Assembly: GCA_036659455.1 (NCBI GenBank) | Contig: JAVXCN010000001.1 | Span: 784,530 to 848,529, forward strand | Reading direction: 5' to 3' | Origin: Victivallaceae bacterium | GTDB lineage: Bacteria; Chlamydiota; Chlamydiia; Chlamydiales; Chlamydiaceae | Length of the DNA: 64,000 nt | Shown: in pieces, positions 7,965 to 17,283 of the stretch | How positions within the stretch are numbered: position 1 is the stretch's first letter | Layout of the letters: each line of letters begins with the position of its first letter | Made by a program: the position numbers and the translations under genes | The notes under the pieces: model-generated | Told to the model about the DNA's origin: nothing | The model's input: only the letters and a program-made list of their open reading frames with translations | The model's database searches: none

Positions 7965-8656
7965 TATTTTTCCTGATTGGAATTCGTAGAATTGTTTGTA
8001 TTATCTTTTTTATCTTCCTCAGATACGGTTTCTTTGGATTCCTTTAAAATTTCCGTGAAAGCTTTTTCAAGTGCTGCCAACTGATCTTTAATCTGAGCAT
8101 TAACGATACCCGATTCCGTTTCTATAATACAGCCCCCCTTTTCTATGTCATTTCTTGGGGAGATAATGATTGAGTCTGCATATTCAATAACTTTTCTGAA
8201 TTCCGATTTGTTTCCTTCTACGATTTCCGAATCTTCGGGATTGATAAAAATAGTAATTTTTTTATTTTGATTAACGGTTTTAAGTGCATTTGTAATCAAA
8301 GATACCACGATATCGGGTTTCATCTCTAATTCCTTGCCGATGATTTTTTTAATACTGGCAATAGCTAAGGGGATAAGAGCTTCTTTTAATTTAGCCTGCA
8401 CGTTATTCGTTTCTTTTTCCAAACACATCAGTTGTTCGGACCAAAGTTTCATTCCTTCAGCGAATCCTGACTTTTTGGCTTCTTCTCGTAAAACTACGCA
8501 TTCTGCTTCTACCTGTTTCTTATATTTCTTCGAATCGTTGATAGCGCGGTCCAATAACTCGGAAGCATCTATCACGGTAGAAAACTCTTCCGATGACATG
8601 ATTTTAGAGTTCGGAGAAACATCCGTATTTTGAGATATTAGGCTGAAAAATTTCAT
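7964..8656 (-). CDS. sctL: Type III secretion ATPase regulator/stator SctL (CdsL)
   Basis: This 230-residue protein matches the SctL/FliH/YscL family: a charged coiled-coil N-terminal half (about residues 35-100), then a C-terminal globular part with the typical I-x-P-x-D-I-E-x-G-G-C-x-I-E-T pattern (ISPRNDIEKGGCIIET). It links the cytoplasmic sorting platform to the ATPase. The extreme C terminus is a Lys/Asp/Asn-rich tail. It overlaps the upstream gene by 4 bases and sctR by 1 base. Confidence 0.9.
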   Translation of the reverse strand: MKFFSLISQNTDVSPNSKIMSSEEFSTVIDASELLDRAINDSKKYKKQVEAECVVLREEAKKSGFAEGMKLWSEQLMCLEKETNNVQAKLKEALIPLAIASIKKIIGKELEMKPDIVVSLITNALKTVNQNKKITIFINPEDSEIVEGNKSEFRKVIEYADSIIISPRNDIEKGGCIIETESGIVNAQIKDQLAALEKAFTEILKESKETVSEEDKKDNTNNSTNSNQEK

Positions 8657-9492
8657 TGAACGACAACCTTAATGCATTTAATCACATAATTTTTAAAATA
8701 TTCGCTATTTTTAGCGTGTTGAGATTCTTTAATACTTTTCTCTATAAGGTAAGCTCGTTGCACATCAAACCGACGCAGAAGGTGCCACAATAAAGAAGCG
8801 TTTTCTTGAGCCAATGCTTTTCCTAAAAAAATCAGTCCCTGAGAATGAATATGATGTCTTAAACGAGCTTCCGAACCGTCCCATGTAGCAAGAAATCGAC
8901 ATTTGTCACTGTATTTCAGAGGATGAGTCATGCAATAATTTAAGAATAATCGTTTTTTTTTCGATAAAATTTGGTTGATTTCCTGCAATCTGCTTTGAGA
9001 AACGACCATATGTAATTCATTTGCTAGGTCATACAGTCCCAGAAAATCGATAAGCTGCATACGTAGTTTGACTTTGAGATAAAGCAAAATATTAATGGAA
9101 GATACCGGAAGAAACATTTCATCAATGACATAATCCGGATATATTTTCTCTTTAAGACCCTGAAGTAGAAACAGAGCCGCAAATTTTGAATGTATCTTCG
9201 AATTTCTTTCGGTCAACATCGATGCATCGGCTAATTTGTCGGATATCCCCGAAGGCAGAAGATTTATGATTGCGTTTCGAAAACATTCGGGAAATCCTTT
9301 TAAAACCGATTCAATCCAAGAATAATGGATAACCAAAAGCCACCGCATATTAAAAGACAACATCTTGAGAGACGAAGCTTCTTTAACTGTGAGCTTTTCC
9401 GTTAAGGAAATCGGTAAAAAAGAAGCCATATCCTTAACCGATGAAGATCGTTTTATTAAGGTATTAAGGACTCCGAAAGTATTGAGGGTCAC
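8653..9492 (-). CDS. sctK: Putative type III secretion sorting-platform protein SctK
   Basis: This 279-residue protein is soluble and mostly alpha-helical, without strong motifs. It sits exactly between sctJ and sctL, the place of yscK in the yscJ-K-L order, and corresponds in position to C. trachomatis CT560. A region near residues 175-215 with Cys/His/Trp (CMTHPLKYSDKCRFLATWDG) may be a family-specific feature. SctK proteins connect the SctQ/L pods to the basal body. The assignment rests mainly on context, since SctK is poorly conserved. Starts and stops overlap or touch both neighbours. Confidence 0.72.
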   Translation of the reverse strand: MTLNTFGVLNTLIKRSSSVKDMASFLPISLTEKLTVKEASSLKMLSFNMRWLLVIHYSWIESVLKGFPECFRNAIINLLPSGISDKLADASMLTERNSKIHSKFAALFLLQGLKEKIYPDYVIDEMFLPVSSINILLYLKVKLRMQLIDFLGLYDLANELHMVVSQSRLQEINQILSKKKRLFLNYCMTHPLKYSDKCRFLATWDGSEARLRHHIHSQGLIFLGKALAQENASLLWHLLRRFDVQRAYLIEKSIKESQHAKNSEYFKNYVIKCIKVVVQ

Positions 9493-10478
9493 TACGCATC
9501 GTCCTCATTTTCGGCTTCGACGGTGCTGTTTTCTACGACGGCCTCCTGCTCGACTTCTTTTTCGTTATCCTTGGTTTCAGCTTCTTGGTCAGCCGTTTCT
9601 TTGTTGTCATCCGAAGGTTTCGGAGTGATCATATGATAAGGTGCAGGAGAAAATAATGTTTTGATTCCCCCTAGAGCGATTATCATCGTATGAGCTTTCC
9701 AAAGAATCCAGAGCAAGATGCTTGAAACGACAAATAATCCTAATAGAAAACAGTAAAAAATGGTTCGGAAGCGTACGACCGACTGTTTAGCCATAATGAC
9801 ACCCCAAACGGAAGCATACTCCACTTCATCCGTTAATCCCCAAGGACCATTAAGACTGATTTCACTATAGGAAGCTCTATCTCCTACAACAGAAACATTT
9901 TCGGGAATCAATCCAGGTATGGCACTAGCTACTAAACGCTTGATTTTTGAAACTACGACGCTATTGGGATTATCCAAAATACCTCTGTGTTTTATATAAA
10001 CGGAGGCTGTCATAACTACATTTTCCTCACCCTCAGTGGGGAAGGAAACTTGTACGTTGGCATCCATAATACCATCCATCTTCCTGATGGTCGTCGCCAG
10101 TTGTTCGGAAAGACCTTCCTGGTAACGAATTCGTTCTTGCAATTCCGAAGGCACCAAACTTTGTTTAGCAAACAAATCGAGAAGACTTGTTCCTTTAAGA
10201 CGAGGAAGTCCTGCTTGATTCAAAATAGCCAATGCTTCGGTAATTTGTGAACTCGGAACGGCAATATCCCATAATTGTTCCGTTGATGTTCCTCCCACGG
10301 CTCCCGTCGGCATAGGAGATTTTTCTGCCGAAATACCTTTACTTACAAGTAAGACAACGATTTCGTTAGCATCCCTCCCTAATAAACCATGAGCGATTAG
10401 CGTTCGGCTATTACACCCAGCATTTAAAAAAGCCAAAGAGGACAATAAAATAATAAAAGAAAAAAAACGACGATACAT
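9492..10478 (-). CDS. sctJ: Type III secretion inner-ring lipoprotein SctJ (CdsJ)
   Basis: This protein of the SctJ/YscJ family forms the inner membrane ring of the injectisome. I choose the ATG at 10478 because it gives a typical lipoprotein signal peptide (MYRRFFSFIILL...) ending in the lipobox L-N-A-G-C. The longer frame, from 10529, would put 17 extra residues in front. The mature part has the ring-building motifs (L..rDANEIV near the start, then SELQERIRYQEGL and SVYIKH), one transmembrane helix near residues 235-260, and an acidic C-terminal tail of about 40 residues. It is the first T3SS gene after lipA, 142 bases downstream. Confidence 0.93.
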   Translation of the reverse strand: MYRRFFSFIILLSSLAFLNAGCNSRTLIAHGLLGRDANEIVVLLVSKGISAEKSPMPTGAVGGTSTEQLWDIAVPSSQITEALAILNQAGLPRLKGTSLLDLFAKQSLVPSELQERIRYQEGLSEQLATTIRKMDGIMDANVQVSFPTEGEENVVMTASVYIKHRGILDNPNSVVVSKIKRLVASAIPGLIPENVSVVGDRASYSEISLNGPWGLTDEVEYASVWGVIMAKQSVVRFRTIFYCFLLGLFVVSSILLWILWKAHTMIIALGGIKTLFSPAPYHMITPKPSDDNKETADQEAETKDNEKEVEQEAVVENSTVEAENEDDA

Positions 10479-10620
10479 AACCACGCATACTTTTTTCCCC
10501 ACCATAGCAAAAGGTTGGATTAGTGCCAATAATGAACATTCGACGGCATTAAATCTAATTTTTTTTTGTTTATGTATTCTTAGATTTAATTTGTTACGAA
10601 CGGAAGAGATTTTATAAAAG

Positions 10621-11514
10621 TTATCGTTGGCGGATTAGGTTAATAATTTCGGCCGCATTATAGCTTGAACGAATGAAAGGTCCTGAGTAAATGAACAAAC
10701 CGATAGATTCTCCATATGATTGATAATAAGAAAAGGTTTCGGGGAGAACATATTCCTTAACGGCAAGTTTTTTTTTGCCGGGACGTAGATATTGACCGAT
10801 TGTTACTATAGTAACACCTGCGTTTTTGAGATGATCCAGAGTTTGTTTGACTTCAATCTCTTTTTCGCCGAGTCCTACCATAATCCCCGATTTTATACCC
10901 ATGGAAACATTTGCCTTAGCTGCTAAGGATAATACATTCAGGGACCGTTTATAGGTGGCTTTATGCCTGACTAACGGAGACAATCTTTCCACCGTCTCAA
11001 GATTATGATTGAAAATTTCAGGTGCAGCTCTCAATAAGATTTTCAAAGATTCGTCATTTCCTTGAAAATCCGAAGATAGTGTTTCTACCGTTGTTTTTGG
11101 TGATCGACAGCGAATTTTGTGAATGATTTCCGATAGGTGCGTGGCTCCGCCGTCAAGTAAATCATCTCTGGAAACCATAGTGATGACGGTATGACGTAGC
11201 TTTAATTGTACCACGGAATCGGCTATTCGATCGCATTCTCCAGAGTCCGGAAGAGGAGGAGTTAATGAATGATCGATATCGCAAAACCCGCATCGACGCG
11301 TACACACACTGCCCAAAGCGAGATAGGTAGCGGTATGTTGAGACCAGCATTCCGTTTTATTAGGACACAAAGCCTCTTCACAGACTGTATGTAATCGTTC
11401 AATTTTTAAATTATGCGCAGTAGAAGATAAAGCACGTCCTTTAGGTAACGTTTTCCTTAACCAAGAAGGAAGGCGTTTGTTTTTTGAACTCTCTGCTTGA
11501 ACTGCACTATTCAT
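10621..11514 (-). CDS. lipA: Lipoyl synthase LipA
   Basis: This 297-residue radical-SAM enzyme inserts sulfur into octanoyl groups on lipoyl domains. Both iron-sulfur cluster motifs are present: C-x4-C-x5-C (CEEALCPNKTEC) near residues 45-56 and the radical SAM C-x3-C-x2-C (CTRRCGFC) near residues 72-80. A C-terminal R-S-S-Y-N-A segment supplies the extra serine ligand of the auxiliary cluster. The start overlaps the stop of lpdA by 4 bases (ATGA), so the two lipoate-related genes are coupled. Confidence 0.96.
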   Translation of the reverse strand: MNSAVQAESSKNKRLPSWLRKTLPKGRALSSTAHNLKIERLHTVCEEALCPNKTECWSQHTATYLALGSVCTRRCGFCDIDHSLTPPLPDSGECDRIADSVVQLKLRHTVITMVSRDDLLDGGATHLSEIIHKIRCRSPKTTVETLSSDFQGNDESLKILLRAAPEIFNHNLETVERLSPLVRHKATYKRSLNVLSLAAKANVSMGIKSGIMVGLGEKEIEVKQTLDHLKNAGVTIVTIGQYLRPGKKKLAVKEYVLPETFSYYQSYGESIGLFIYSGPFIRSSYNAAEIINLIRQR

Positions 11515-12902
11515 GATTTATTTTTCGGAATGTGAAGAGGTTGTTCATCGGCTAAAAGAGCCGCTTCTGCCCATATCTCCGAAAGAGTGGGATGAGGATG
11601 GATGGTCTCATAAACACACGGCAGGGTGAGCTCGTTTTTAATGGCAAGAGCCATTTCTCCTATTAGAGACGAAGCATGCGGTCCTGCCACACAGGCACCT
11701 AATATTTGTTTGCTTTCGCTATCGCTTATAATGGTAGCAAATCCTTCAGACTCTTCAATAGCCAAAGCTTTGCCTAAAGCCCGAAAAGGAAAAGTGGATT
11801 TTTTAACGGAAAGACCTTGTTCCAGGGCCTTTTCAAAAGATAGCCCTACCGAAGCGACCTCAGGAGATGTAAAAATTACGCTAGGAACAACCGAATAATC
11901 CATTTTCATGGGGTGACCTAATATTTGTTCAACCGCAACGATTCCTTGGTGTGAGGCAACGTGAGCCAGTAACCATTTTCCGGTTATGTCTCCTATAGCA
12001 TAAATATTGGGTACGTTCGTTTGCATACAGTCGTCCGTCAGAATAAAACCGCGTTCATCCGTGATCACTCCGGTTTTTTCCAGTCCTAAATCTTGCGTAT
12101 TGGGGACTCTGCCGATGGCAATCAATGCCTTGCTGAATGACTCCGTTTGATCGTTTTCAAAAACGACCGTTACTTGATTTTCATCTTCCGTCAATGAAGT
12201 TATACGAGCATTGGTCAAAATCGAAATGCCTTCCTTTTTAAAGCTGTTGCTTATGAAAGAAGAAAGCTCTTTATTCTCGATTGCTAAAATTCTAGGAAGT
12301 GCTTCTACAATCGTAACTTGAGTTCCGAGGGCTGAAAATAAAGAGGCAAATTCGCAACCGATTACTCCTCCTCCGATGATAACCATGGATTTCGGTAGTG
12401 AAGACAAGTTCAGAATTCCGGTTGAATCGATAATGTTTTTACCTAGAGAAATACCAGGCAAAAGTTTGGGTTCGGATCCAGTTGCAAGAATGATATTCTT
12501 TGCTTTAAGCGTACATGCGTCGTTTCCGAGAATCTTGATTTCGTTATCGGAATCCAGCTTGGCTCTTCCGTTAAAACACTGTATTTTGTTGTGTTTAATC
12601 AGATTTTCGAGACCTTTTCTCAATCCGGAAACTACGTTCGATTTACGATTCATCATTGAAGCGAAATCAAATGAATAATTATCGACTTGAATGCCGTATT
12701 TGTCTGCATATTTGATTTTTTTTAAAAGAGAGGTTCCTGCAATAAGTGCTTTTGAGGGAATACAGCCTCTGTTCAAACAAGTACCGCCCGTTTCAAAACT
12801 TTCTATAAGGGCCGTTTTAAGATTTTTTTGAGCTGCTCGTAAAGCGGCGACGTAACCACCAGGGCCACTTCCGATTACTACACAATCGAATTCATCGTTC
12901 AT
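11511..12902 (-). CDS. lpdA: Dihydrolipoyl dehydrogenase (E3)
   Basis: This 463-residue flavoprotein reoxidises dihydrolipoamide in 2-oxoacid dehydrogenase complexes. Visible features in order: the FAD-binding GSGPGGYVAA near the N terminus, the redox disulfide GGTCLNRGCIPSK (residues about 40-52), the NAD-binding GGGVIGCEFASL, and the C-terminal catalytic HPHPTLSE. The length is standard. It heads the minus-strand unit lpdA-lipA-sctJ..., the same arrangement as in Chlamydia (about CT557-CT558). Confidence 0.96.
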   Translation of the reverse strand: MNDEFDCVVIGSGPGGYVAALRAAQKNLKTALIESFETGGTCLNRGCIPSKALIAGTSLLKKIKYADKYGIQVDNYSFDFASMMNRKSNVVSGLRKGLENLIKHNKIQCFNGRAKLDSDNEIKILGNDACTLKAKNIILATGSEPKLLPGISLGKNIIDSTGILNLSSLPKSMVIIGGGVIGCEFASLFSALGTQVTIVEALPRILAIENKELSSFISNSFKKEGISILTNARITSLTEDENQVTVVFENDQTESFSKALIAIGRVPNTQDLGLEKTGVITDERGFILTDDCMQTNVPNIYAIGDITGKWLLAHVASHQGIVAVEQILGHPMKMDYSVVPSVIFTSPEVASVGLSFEKALEQGLSVKKSTFPFRALGKALAIEESEGFATIISDSESKQILGACVAGPHASSLIGEMALAIKNELTLPCVYETIHPHPTLSEIWAEAALLADEQPLHIPKNKS

Positions 12903-13107
12903 ACAAGAAGTTGCTCCGCTATTTATCGATTTGTCTCTTGTCTGTTGGGCTGGTGAACTTACGTTCGATCATACAATCGAATGCATCGATATAGGATTCA
13001 CCACTTAAAATTTAATACATTTTTCAAACAAACTCAATATTTTCCAAAATTTTTTAAAGTTTGTTTTCTTTTTATTTTCTTGTCAGGCTTTTTCAAAGAT
13101 TTATTGA

Positions 13108-13135
13108 TTGATTTTTTCGATGTATGGACTATAAT
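13108..13135 (+). promoter_or_regulatory. Predicted sigma-66 promoter for the zinc-ribbon membrane protein gene
   Basis: TTGATT (13108-13113) and a perfect TATAAT (13130-13135) are separated by 16 bases. Transcription would start near 13142, only about 8 bases before the GTG at 13150. That leaves hardly any leader for the first possible start and favours the ATG at 13219. Confidence 0.55.
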
Positions 13136-13149
13136 CCCCTCTGAGGGAG

Positions 13150-13689
13150 GTGAGTCCTATTGCCTGGGATGTTTGGGCGGATGAGGTTCCGAGAAATTCG
13201 ATAACTCCTGGAGAGGCTATGCATATATCGAAAGAATCCGGTAGCCGGATGTGTTGGCATTGTGAGGGATACGTTGCTGTGCATTTATCGCAATGTCCTT
13301 ATTGCCAAGCCTTTTTACAAGAGCCGACTTATGGATGTGGTTTCAATAAATCCGAAGATTCCCGGAATGAAGGGATCTCCGAACCTTTCGCGATTCCGTC
13401 TCACTGGAGTAATTCCTTGGAAGATTTTAAATCCGAGGAGTCTGCTGTGAACGGAGTTCCTTTCGTTTCAAAAGAATCCTTGTTATTAGCTCTTCTTTTT
13501 TTCGGTATGGGGATGGTAACTTTCGGTTTATTCGTAACTTTATTTGGAGGATCCGACGGTTTGACTTTGACATGGAGTCGCAGCCGTGCGTTCTATTGTA
13601 TTCTTATTGGGATTCCTTTAATATACAAGGGCGTGAAAACTCGAACTGATTGCGGAAAAACAACTCCGATCGATGGTTTGGAGCCGTGA
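13150..13689 (+). CDS. Zinc-ribbon membrane protein of unknown function
   Basis: This protein (179 residues from the GTG, 156 from the ATG at 13219) carries a zinc-ribbon pattern CWHC...CPYC near its N terminus, a Ser/Glu-rich linker, then two transmembrane helices (about residues 115-138 and 148-165) and a short basic tail. It is not an enzyme I recognise. C. trachomatis has a hypothetical gene at this place (CT556). The start is uncertain: the GTG has its GAGGGAG only 1-2 bases away and almost no leader, while the ATG at 13219 has GGAGAGG two bases before it. It stands alone on the plus strand between minus-strand genes. Confidence 0.75.
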   Translation: MSPIAWDVWADEVPRNSITPGEAMHISKESGSRMCWHCEGYVAVHLSQCPYCQAFLQEPTYGCGFNKSEDSRNEGISEPFAIPSHWSNSLEDFKSEESAVNGVPFVSKESLLLALLFFGMGMVTFGLFVTLFGGSDGLTLTWSRSRAFYCILIGIPLIYKGVKTRTDCGKTTPIDGLEP

Positions 13690-13719
13690 AATCCGTATTT
13701 TTCGAAATTTGATATCGAG

Positions 13720-16700
13720 TTATTTATCTTCTTTATAAGAGAGTAAAGTTATTAGATCGTCTCTATTTAGCATATGGATGACGTTTGCATCGGCGTCTGG
13801 GATAAAATCTCTGAAGAGTTCCAGTTTTCTTTGAATAAGTGAATCTATACGTTCTTCAACCGTATTTTTTGCAATTAATTTATAGATGAAGACCGTATTT
13901 TTTTGGCCGATTCGATGTACACGGTCAAGAGCTTGGTTTTCTTTAGCCGGATTCCACCAACGGTCGTACATTATAACAGTACTTCCGGCAGTCAGATTGA
14001 TACCCACTCCAGAGGCTAATAGTGACCCCATGAAAATTTTACAATCGGGATTGATTCGAAATCGTTCGATTTCTTCTTTACGGTTTCTGGTTTTGCCTTG
14101 AATCGATGCGTAAGAAATACCGATTTCTTCGAAATACAACTTAAATATTTCGAGCATGGCAAGATATTGAGAAAAAATGACGATCTTTTTATTTTCATTT
14201 AAAGCTTGATGTAAAACATCTACAAAAAGATCCCATTTACCGGATGCATGTTTTTTATACTCACCAGGTGTTTTAAGATAAACGGCAGGATGATCGCAGA
14301 TTTGTTTTAACTGATTGAGTATTGAAAATATATGGAAATAAGGAAGAACCGTATTGGGTTCCGACAGATCTTGCAATAACGCATCTCTTTTACGATCCAA
14401 TAAACCTGAGTAAAGTTGTTTTTGTTCCGAAGATAAGTTAAACGGATAGGTAATGTTCACCTTATCGGGTAAATTGGGTAACACCTGTTTTTTGGTTCTT
14501 TTAAGAATGAAAGGTCTCGTGATTTTTATGAGCTCGTCTTTCTGTTTCGGCGAGTCTTTAAATTGTTTGAGAAAAAATTCCTTAAAAATGGGATCGGGGA
14601 TATAGCCGGGCAGAATAATTTCCAACAGATTTTTAAATTCATATAAATTGTTTTCAATAGGAGTTCCTGTTAAGCCGAGCTTCATGTGAGCATTTATACG
14701 AGCTAATATTTTATGAATTTGACTGTTTTTATTTTTGGCGATTTGGATTTCATCGAACACGGCAATATTCGGAGATCTCTGATTAAGAAAAGCGACATGA
14801 TTACGTCTCAGAGTTCCGTAAGAAGTAATAACGATGTCGGCAGTCGAGATTGTCCTTATGTGTTTGGTATTACAGAATATCGTTAACGATAAAGTAGGTA
14901 GGTATTCCTTAATGACACTTTCCCAATGGGAAACGACGCTGGTTGGGCAAGCTATTAAAAAATAAATAGGCTTATTCTCTTGTTTAAGTGTTCGAGCTGC
15001 CAGATCCAATAAAGCTACGGATTGATGAGTTTTACCTAACCCCATTTCATCGCATAACATTCCGGATAATCCGTGTTTATAGAGAAACCATAACCAGAGT
15101 AACCCGTTTTTTTGATAAGGTCTTAGGTGATGTTTGACACAAGATAGATTAACGTCCTCGGGGAGACAAAAATCCTTTAATTGTTGATAAATCTCTTTAT
15201 TTTGAGGCGAGATAGCGATATCCGAAGCAAGTGAAGTCGGAATGAGAGCGTCTAATTTCAAAAAATCCGTAATGGACAAAAAACAAGATTCGTTATTTTC
15301 ATGAGAACTTTCTCCCATATTCAAACTCTTTAGAATATAGAAAGGTTCTTCCTGAAGATTGAGAAATCCCGCATTTGAAAATAAGAAGAGTTTTTTCTTT
15401 TTCAATTTGTTAACGATTTCTTTAAAAGAAATGCTTCCGAGATCAGTCTTAAAGGTAAAATTGGTTTTAATGTATCCCGGATGCTTTTCCCATTGATTAA
15501 TCACCAGTGAATGATGCTTCGGTTTTTTCAAATAAACGTCATCGGATTCAAGATGATCTTGAATGAAAGGAAGAGACAAGAACTCAGGGGTGTTGGTGTA
15601 ATCGATTTTCCCTTCTCGGACAGATAAACAAAGGATTTTTAATTGTTCCGGGATTTTATGAAACCCATGATCTTCAATATACATATAATCGCGGAATAAA
15701 GTGAGTGCCGCATTAGCAATAAAAGTTTTTACGGATAAATATTTATTTCGATCATCACGTTTTATTTTTAGGTGAACGTCGTTGACGGAAATTTTTTGAT
15801 CGAAAAAAAAACCGGAAATTTTTTTTAACTCCGTTTCGTTTTCCGCAATAAAATCATCCAACTGTTCTGGTTCTATAATCAGACCGCTTTGAATACGTGA
15901 AAGATTCAAGTCGTTTCGAAAGAATCCTTTTTCGGGATAAAATGTCCATTTGCCGAATACATAATTTGGATCGGATAAGCTTGGTTCTCGACTATGAAAA
16001 AATATTTGCCTTAAAGGTGAAACTCCGAATTCAAGCTCTTGGGGTGCGGAAGAATTGAAAATTTTAAGATCCAACAGAGCATCGGAAGATGTATAGTTAT
16101 CCAAAAAATCTTCCATTCGATCTTTATTTATAAATAAAGATTCGGGTTTTTGTCCGAAGGTGCTTTTGAGTTTATAAAAACCTTTATTTTCAATATAAGC
16201 CAGTCTGTCGTTAATCGAAAAACCCTTTTCCGTTAAATCTCTTGGGGTAAAAAGATAGGGAATTCCATGAAAAGTCGTATTTTTAGAGATCAATATTTCG
16301 TAATGCACCGGAACCGCTTCCTTAAAGAAAGGAATATGTTCCGATAAAAATTTTTTAAATTCCGGCGATGATTTTTCAATGTCTTCGCAAGAGATTGAAT
16401 ACTCTTGCTTTATGGGAAGCAGGATCATGCCTCCGGACAGGTATCGTAAATCCCCTAACGGTTTGACCGAATCTTCTGAAAAGAATGCAGGCACGGGCTT
16501 GGTTTCCCAAGAATATATGAGGTCCTGAGATGATAGGTCAATCCGAGCCGCTTTCATTTTCAGTTTTTTGGGAAAGATCTCGAGATTTGTAGAAATTTTT
16601 TCAAGGTGAGGGGCAAAAACGGATAAAAAATCGGAAGATGAAATGCAAAGATCAACGGTATAATTAGTCGACTCGGCTTTTACGATTAGAGGCAATCCCG

Positions 16701-17256
16701 TTTCATCTTCCCTAAATTCAAATATCCATTTTTCAAAGAACATTAATTGGAACAATAATAACAACTCGTTTGTTGAAGTAGGGTTTTGTATGGATAGAAT
16801 AAGTCGATTATATGAGTCGTTGTTTTTAGCTTTTATCGCAAAATGGTGTGTGGGGGTTTTTCCGGTGATCTTTAGGGATTCGTTGGCTAAGGATGATGAT
16901 TGAATGTCTCCCTTGAATATAGACGCAAGAGCGGTCCAAAGCGATTGTTTGAATTGTACGGGAAGAGTAGGTTTTTGTTCCGGATGCATAATGAAATTTG
17001 CGGTTGCCAGATGTTCACAACATTCTCCGTCCGGACAACTGCAAAATGCTTCAATCAGATCTTCCCCGGATTCATCGAATTTCAGAACGCATTTCCAATG
17101 ACCTTCAGGTGCTTCGTCGGAAGGAATTTTCAAAGTATATACGGGATGATTTTCAAACGAAATCCCTAAGAACAAACTGTCGTCAAGTATCGAACGAGCC
17201 CTATGTTTTGCTTGAGGAAAACCGGAGATGAGTTTCTTAAAATTAGACATATCCAC
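13720..17256 (-). CDS. SWIM-domain SNF2-family helicase/ATPase (first copy)
   Basis: This 1178-residue protein has an N-terminal SWIM zinc motif (C-S-C...C-E-H near residues 68-78), a long central region of beta-type sequence without motifs I know, and a C-terminal SNF2 ATPase. The ATPase shows motif I DEMGLGKT, motif II D-E-I-Q, motif III LTGTPIENN, and motif VI with RVHRIGQ. Such proteins translocate on double-stranded DNA and remodel bound proteins; the actual role in chlamydiae is not established to my knowledge. It lies 27 bases after brnQ on the same strand. C. trachomatis CT555 is the positional counterpart. A paralogue is present at 33246-36749. Confidence 0.9.
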   Translation of the reverse strand: MDMSNFKKLISGFPQAKHRARSILDDSLFLGISFENHPVYTLKIPSDEAPEGHWKCVLKFDESGEDLIEAFCSCPDGECCEHLATANFIMHPEQKPTLPVQFKQSLWTALASIFKGDIQSSSLANESLKITGKTPTHHFAIKAKNNDSYNRLILSIQNPTSTNELLLLFQLMFFEKWIFEFREDETGLPLIVKAESTNYTVDLCISSSDFLSVFAPHLEKISTNLEIFPKKLKMKAARIDLSSQDLIYSWETKPVPAFFSEDSVKPLGDLRYLSGGMILLPIKQEYSISCEDIEKSSPEFKKFLSEHIPFFKEAVPVHYEILISKNTTFHGIPYLFTPRDLTEKGFSINDRLAYIENKGFYKLKSTFGQKPESLFINKDRMEDFLDNYTSSDALLDLKIFNSSAPQELEFGVSPLRQIFFHSREPSLSDPNYVFGKWTFYPEKGFFRNDLNLSRIQSGLIIEPEQLDDFIAENETELKKISGFFFDQKISVNDVHLKIKRDDRNKYLSVKTFIANAALTLFRDYMYIEDHGFHKIPEQLKILCLSVREGKIDYTNTPEFLSLPFIQDHLESDDVYLKKPKHHSLVINQWEKHPGYIKTNFTFKTDLGSISFKEIVNKLKKKKLFLFSNAGFLNLQEEPFYILKSLNMGESSHENNESCFLSITDFLKLDALIPTSLASDIAISPQNKEIYQQLKDFCLPEDVNLSCVKHHLRPYQKNGLLWLWFLYKHGLSGMLCDEMGLGKTHQSVALLDLAARTLKQENKPIYFLIACPTSVVSHWESVIKEYLPTLSLTIFCNTKHIRTISTADIVITSYGTLRRNHVAFLNQRSPNIAVFDEIQIAKNKNSQIHKILARINAHMKLGLTGTPIENNLYEFKNLLEIILPGYIPDPIFKEFFLKQFKDSPKQKDELIKITRPFILKRTKKQVLPNLPDKVNITYPFNLSSEQKQLYSGLLDRKRDALLQDLSEPNTVLPYFHIFSILNQLKQICDHPAVYLKTPGEYKKHASGKWDLFVDVLHQALNENKKIVIFSQYLAMLEIFKLYFEEIGISYASIQGKTRNRKEEIERFRINPDCKIFMGSLLASGVGINLTAGSTVIMYDRWWNPAKENQALDRVHRIGQKNTVFIYKLIAKNTVEERIDSLIQRKLELFRDFIPDADANVIHMLNRDDLITLLSYKEDK

Positions 17257-17283
17257 TCCCGAAACCCAAAAGGTTAGAATGTT

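Noticed and set aside
10479-10529. Longer N terminus of sctJ from 10529
   Set aside because: It would bury the lipoprotein signal peptide behind 17 residues; the ATG at 10478 gives a normal signal with lipobox.
12981-13184. A 67-residue open frame, Phe-rich, before the zinc-ribbon gene
   Set aside because: The composition reflects AT-rich noncoding DNA, it overlaps the promoter, and it resembles no known protein.
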